A stretch of 64,000 bases of DNA. It comes from Proteus terrae subsp. cibarius. GTDB taxonomy: Bacteria; Pseudomonadota; Gammaproteobacteria; Enterobacterales; Enterobacteriaceae. A model generated the notes under the pieces. The model was not told the origin of the DNA, made no database searches, and saw only the letters and a list, made by a program, of their open reading frames with translations. Location of the stretch: NCBI RefSeq assembly GCF_011045835.1, contig NZ_CP047349.1, forward strand, positions 3,596,001 through 3,660,000, in the 5' to 3' direction. Each line of letters begins with the position of its first letter. The stretch's first letter is position 1. The translations under genes and the position numbers were made by a program. Below, one piece after another: positions 60,964 to 64,000 of this stretch.

Positions 60964-62574
60964 TTATTTAAGAGAGACATTCTCGAAGTGATGTTTACCT
61001 AATGGATCAACTACGTAGTTTTCTACTTTTTTGCTCACTGGTTCATAAACGGTCGAGTGAGCAATAATCAGTGCAGGTGCTTGATCATGCATAACAACTT
61101 GAGCTTGTTTGTAGAGTTCAACACGCTTATCGTGATCGGCTGCGACTCGAGCAGGTTGGATCAGATCTTCAAATGGCTTATAACACCATTTTGAATAGTT
61201 CGATCCTTGCTCTTTTGCCGCACAACTAAATAGCGTAGCGAAAAAGTTATCTGGATCCCCATTATCCCCTGTCCAACCCATCATCACTGCTTGGTGTTCT
61301 CCGGATTTAGCACGTTTGAGATATTCGCCCCACTCGTAACTTACAATCTTGGTTTTAACGCCAATTTTTTCCCAATCCGCTTGTACCATTTCAGCCATAC
61401 GACGTGCATTTGGATTGTAAGGTCGCTGTACTGGCATTGCCCATAAATCGATAGTAAAGCCATCTGCAAGACCCGCTTCTTTTAGCAGTGCTTTGGCTTT
61501 TTCCGGGTTATATTCGTAATCAACGATATCGTCGTTATAACCCCACATTGTAGGAGGGATAAGGTTTTTCGCTTTCTGACCTGCACCTTGATAAACAGCT
61601 TCAATAATGGCGTCTTTATTCACCGCCATACTTAATGCTTGGCGAACCTTTTGGTTATCCAGTGGTTTTTTCTCAACATTAAAAGAGATATAACCTACGT
61701 TTAAGCCTGGTTGCTCTAATAAGTTGATATCGCTATTTTGTTTCATCTTCGCAATATCAGCAGGATTTGGGAAAGGCATTGCCTGACACTCACCTTTTTG
61801 CAGTTTTGCATATCGTACTGAGGCATCAGGTGTAATAGAGAAGACTAAACGGTCAATATCTGGTTTTTTACCCCAATATTGGTCATTAGCTTTATAAAGA
61901 ATACGAGAGTCTTTTTGATATTGCTGTAATTGGAAAGGCCCTGTACCAATAGGATCTAAGTCCACTTTTTCAGGTGTACCCGCTTTCATCATATTATCCG
62001 CATATTCAGCAGATAATATAGAAGCAAAGTCCATTGCCATATCAGCAATAAAAGGGGCTTCTGAACGCGTTAAAACAAAACGAACGGTATGATCATCAAC
62101 TTTCTCGATTTTCTCGATCATGTTGTTCATATCCATTCCTGAGAAGTATTCATAACTTCCACCAGACACTTTATGGTAAGGATGTTTTGGATCCATTTGA
62201 CGCATAAACGTATACATCACGTCATCCGCATTAAATTCACGTGTTGGCTTAAAGGTTTTACTACTATGCCAATTCACGCCTTTACGCAAATGGAAGGTAT
62301 ACACTTTGCCATCATCGCTCACATCCCAGCTTTCAGCTAAGCCTGGAATGATTTCTGTTGTACCTAGTTTAAACTCAACTAAACGGTCATAAATAGGTAC
62401 TGAACTTGCGTCATAGGTTGTTCCAGAGGTAAATAACTGAGGGTTAAATCCTTCAGGTGAGCCTTCAGAGCAATACACCAATGTTTTCGCCTGCACACCA
62501 GCAGAAACAGCTAATGCGAGTAATCCAATTGTCGCGGTCAAAATTCCTGTCTGTTTTTTGGAGCTTTTCATCAT
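60964..62574 (-). CDS. dppA: Dipeptide-binding periplasmic protein DppA
   Basis: 536 residues; two adjacent ATG codons are possible starts. The signal peptide is about residues 1-29 (ending GVQAKT). The SBP_bac_5 domain starts [20 protein letters not shown]. It captures dipeptides, and haem in E. coli, for DppBCDF and in E. coli also serves Tap chemotaxis. The paired chemoreceptors at 18610-22584 do not obviously include Tap. First gene of dppABCDF. Confidence 0.95.
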   Translation of the reverse strand: MMKSSKKQTGILTATIGLLALAVSAGVQAKTLVYCSEGSPEGFNPQLFTSGTTYDASSVPIYDRLVEFKLGTTEIIPGLAESWDVSDDGKVYTFHLRKGVNWHSSKTFKPTREFNADDVMYTFMRQMDPKHPYHKVSGGSYEYFSGMDMNNMIEKIEKVDDHTVRFVLTRSEAPFIADMAMDFASILSAEYADNMMKAGTPEKVDLDPIGTGPFQLQQYQKDSRILYKANDQYWGKKPDIDRLVFSITPDASVRYAKLQKGECQAMPFPNPADIAKMKQNSDINLLEQPGLNVGYISFNVEKKPLDNQKVRQALSMAVNKDAIIEAVYQGAGQKAKNLIPPTMWGYNDDIVDYEYNPEKAKALLKEAGLADGFTIDLWAMPVQRPYNPNARRMAEMVQADWEKIGVKTKIVSYEWGEYLKRAKSGEHQAVMMGWTGDNGDPDNFFATLFSCAAKEQGSNYSKWCYKPFEDLIQPARVAADHDKRVELYKQAQVVMHDQAPALIIAHSTVYEPVSKKVENYVVDPLGKHHFENVSLK

Positions 62575-63400
62575 TACTCTCCGAAATTGTTCTGTTGTGT
62601 TTTGGTTTCCTGTTTAAAAACGGAATACCTTTTTATTTTGTCATTGTTCAATTAACCAACTGTACTCCCTTACGTCAATAAGGTGTTGGAAGGTAAAAAG
62701 AACAAGTTATAAACACAAATGAAACGAATATCGAACAAACTCAGAATAAAAAAATAAGTCTTTGACTAATATCTAGTCAATAAAACCACACATTAAGAAA
62801 TCCTTAAGTGAAATGACTATTTTAAAAAAAGCCATAATTTGTGATTAACCGCTTAAATATTGAACGAATATTTTGAAATGAAACAAAGAACTTGGTGCTT
62901 TATTCTGTTATGGAAGAAAAATAGCCACCTTGCTAGAGGATCTCTGATTTTAGTTTTAATCAGGCAATAGAGTGAAAAATATCAATTTTTAGCTCTTAGC
63001 AAATCACTTAACTAGATAAGACCATGAAATTCAGTCTGTTATTAATGATTTTAATTCTTTCATAGTGAAAAATTTATATTATTTAAGCATTATCAGAAGT
63101 TCTATCGTCCATAAAAGTGGCGTTGGAAGAAAATTTACAGACTTCTTTAGGTTGTTTATTAAAAAATTTCTAAAATAATTTAATGCCTAAACGACTTTAT
63201 GGGCCAGCTAAATCCACTGCATTTTCAGCCAATATTTATCTTGACTTGGAAAATATTTCCACGGTTCTCTGTTTCTGAGTTGCATGGGAGTTTGGAATGT
63301 GTGGGAGAGATGAGGTAAAAGTAAGATGATCGAGAAAAAATACTTTTTATGGTGAAATCAAAAATAAGAGTGAGACATTTTTGATAAGGCTAAAACGACA
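62575..63400. other. Long region between the tRNA-Pro gene and dppA
   Basis: About 825 bp without a supported gene, expected to hold the dppA promoter. A 7-base palindrome (TTGACTA-ATATC-TAGTCAA) lies at 62762-62780, about 190 bases before dppA. A 13-codon hydrophobic ORF at 63024-63065 is not supported. Confidence 0.5.
62762..62780. repeat. Palindrome upstream of dppA
   Basis: TTGACTA and TAGTCAA are perfect 7-base complements around ATATC. It could be an operator for the dpp operon; no regulator is assigned. Confidence 0.45.
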
Positions 63401-63426
63401 AAACCCCGCTTTTAAAGCGGGGTTTC
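63400..63426 (-). terminator. Terminator after the tRNA-Pro gene
   Basis: AAACCCCGCTTT and AAAGCGGGGTTT form a near-perfect stem; on the minus strand it ends in TTTTGTCG just past the tRNA 3' end. Confidence 0.88.
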
Positions 63427-63432
63427 TTAATA

Positions 63433-63509
63433 TGGTCGGCGAGAGAGGATTCGAACCTCCGACCCACTGGTCCCAAACCAGTTGCGCTACCAGGCTGCGC
63501 TACTCGCCG
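63433..63509 (-). tRNA. tRNA-Pro (anticodon UGG)
   Basis: A 77-nt tRNA on the minus strand, starting CGGCGAGTAGCGCAGCCTGG and ending CTCGCCGACCA with CCA encoded. The anticodon stem ACTGG/CCAGT encloses the loop TTTGGGA, giving anticodon TGG. The T arm GGAGGTTCGAATCC is intact. It reads CCA and other proline codons. In E. coli the tRNA at this site by dppA is proK (CGG); the UGG body matches E. coli proM instead. Confidence 0.96.
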
Positions 63510-63811
63510 AAAACGAGGTGCATCTTACTGCCAGAAACTCACTCCGTCAATACTTTTTTAGTATCTCCTGACTGTTCGTATGGTTTTCAACCAAAATGGT
63601 TGATTTTTAACTTTTTTATCATAAAAAGAGGTGAGTTTTAGCGTCATTGTAACACACCTACTTACCTATCTATCTTCGTTTTACTATGGCTTTCTTTACG
63701 TTACCCATAAAACATGAAAAAAAATAACAAATTTATTCTCAATTATTATCGTCTAATTAGTGTGCTTTTTATATAATTCCCTTATGTCAAATAAGGTAGG
63801 TAGTTTAGAGA
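63510..63811. other. Spacer upstream of the right-end gene
   Basis: About 300 bases with no supported gene. The upstream part before the tRNA 5' end should hold the tRNA promoter. No clear boxes were assigned. A GGTAGG-type Shine-Dalgarno lies near 63795-63800. Confidence 0.4.
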
Positions 63812-64000
63812 ATGAAACAATGTTGGTGGGGTGTCACATTACTTTTATTGTCAACCACACTTCCAGCTCAAGCATCTACAGCTCATGCTTGCCGAGTGTA
63901 CTTTAAAGAAGCGGATAGATTTATTCAGTACATTTCTCAAAGAGAAGATCTAAAACATAATATGCCGGAGATTAAGGCTAACTTCGAGCAAAGCAAAAAG
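63812..64000 (+). CDS. Secreted protein of unknown function (3' end outside the window)
   Basis: The first 63 codons of a plus-strand gene are visible. It starts MKQCWWGVTLLLLSTTLPAQ, a signal peptide of about 22 residues, then HACRVYFKEADRFIQYISQR. The Cys-x-x-Tyr-Phe-Lys start and helical charged pattern resemble the DUF5339 family of small secreted proteins, which is tentative. The gene runs off the right edge. Confidence 0.7.
   Translation, partial: MKQCWWGVTLLLLSTTLPAQASTAHACRVYFKEADRFIQYISQREDLKHNMPEIKANFEQSKK

Noticed and set aside
63024..63065. 13-residue hydrophobic peptide MKFSLLLMILILS as a type I toxin
   Set aside because: It is shorter than known Ibs or Ldr toxins, has no strong Shine-Dalgarno and no antisense RNA is visible.
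63381..63641. 86-codon plus-strand ORF over the tRNA gene
   Set aside because: It reads through the tRNA-Pro gene and its terminator on the opposite strand, a common spurious ORF.

Overview
The window is a chromosomal segment of an AT-rich enterobacterium, most likely a Proteus species (Morganellaceae). The evidence is housekeeping proteins close to those of E. coli (CRP, EF-Tu, NusG, S12), an AT-rich background, E. coli-like gene blocks (yheO to crp; polA to mobB; gor-rlmJ; yhjD; yhjJ; dppABCDF), and a membrane L-amino acid deaminase typical of Proteeae. I see no insertion sequence, prophage, integron or CRISPR array. The species cannot be fixed from this window alone.

Bases 1-9900 (minus strand) are translation and transcription genes: yheO-tusDCB, the str operon (rpsL, rpsG, fusA, tuf), then secE-nusG and rplK-rplA-rplJ-rplL. 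In E. coli the str and secE blocks lie far apart, each next to its own tuf gene. Here a single tuf joins them. The L1, L10 and probable S7 autoregulatory leaders can be placed.

Bases 9900-34100 follow the E. coli order fkpA, slyX, slyD, yheV, kefB, kefG, yheS, (insert), yheT, yheU, prkB, yhfA, crp, argD, pabA, ppiA, with two additions. Between yheO and fkpA sits a DMT-family permease, preceded by a near-consensus promoter and a valine-rich 52-codon leader ORF, plus a candidate small RNA. Between yheS and yheT sit three chemoreceptor genes, each with a sigma-28 (FliA) promoter, an RpiR-type regulator and a LysE/RhtB exporter. yhfK, fic and yhfG are absent.

Bases 33400-42500 hold engB, Spot 42 RNA (spf), a peptide deformylase paralogue plus an unknown gene inserted between spf and polA, then polA, dsbA, srkA, yihD and mobA-mobB. 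Bases 42500-45400 carry an alpha-glucosidase divergent from a LacI-type regulator, with a 19-bp palindromic operator between them. Bases 45600-50500 carry the L-amino acid deaminase, with a secreted RidA-family gene downstream, then gor and rlmJ.

Bases 50700-64000 carry a DUF1090 gene, yhjD, a tautomerase, a serine hydrolase, yhjJ (with a probable frameshifted tail), an HmsP/YhjK-type gene reduced to its sensor-HAMP part, the dipeptide transporter dppABCDF, tRNA-Pro(UGG) and the start of a secreted protein running off the end. The cellulose (bcs) genes and dctA that neighbour this block in E. coli are missing.

The best candidates for something undescribed are the valine-rich leader in front of the DMT permease, the deaminase-RidA pair on the periplasmic side, the truncated c-di-GMP protein, the small RNA candidate near 9973-10063, and the deformylase-plus-unknown insertion beside spf.
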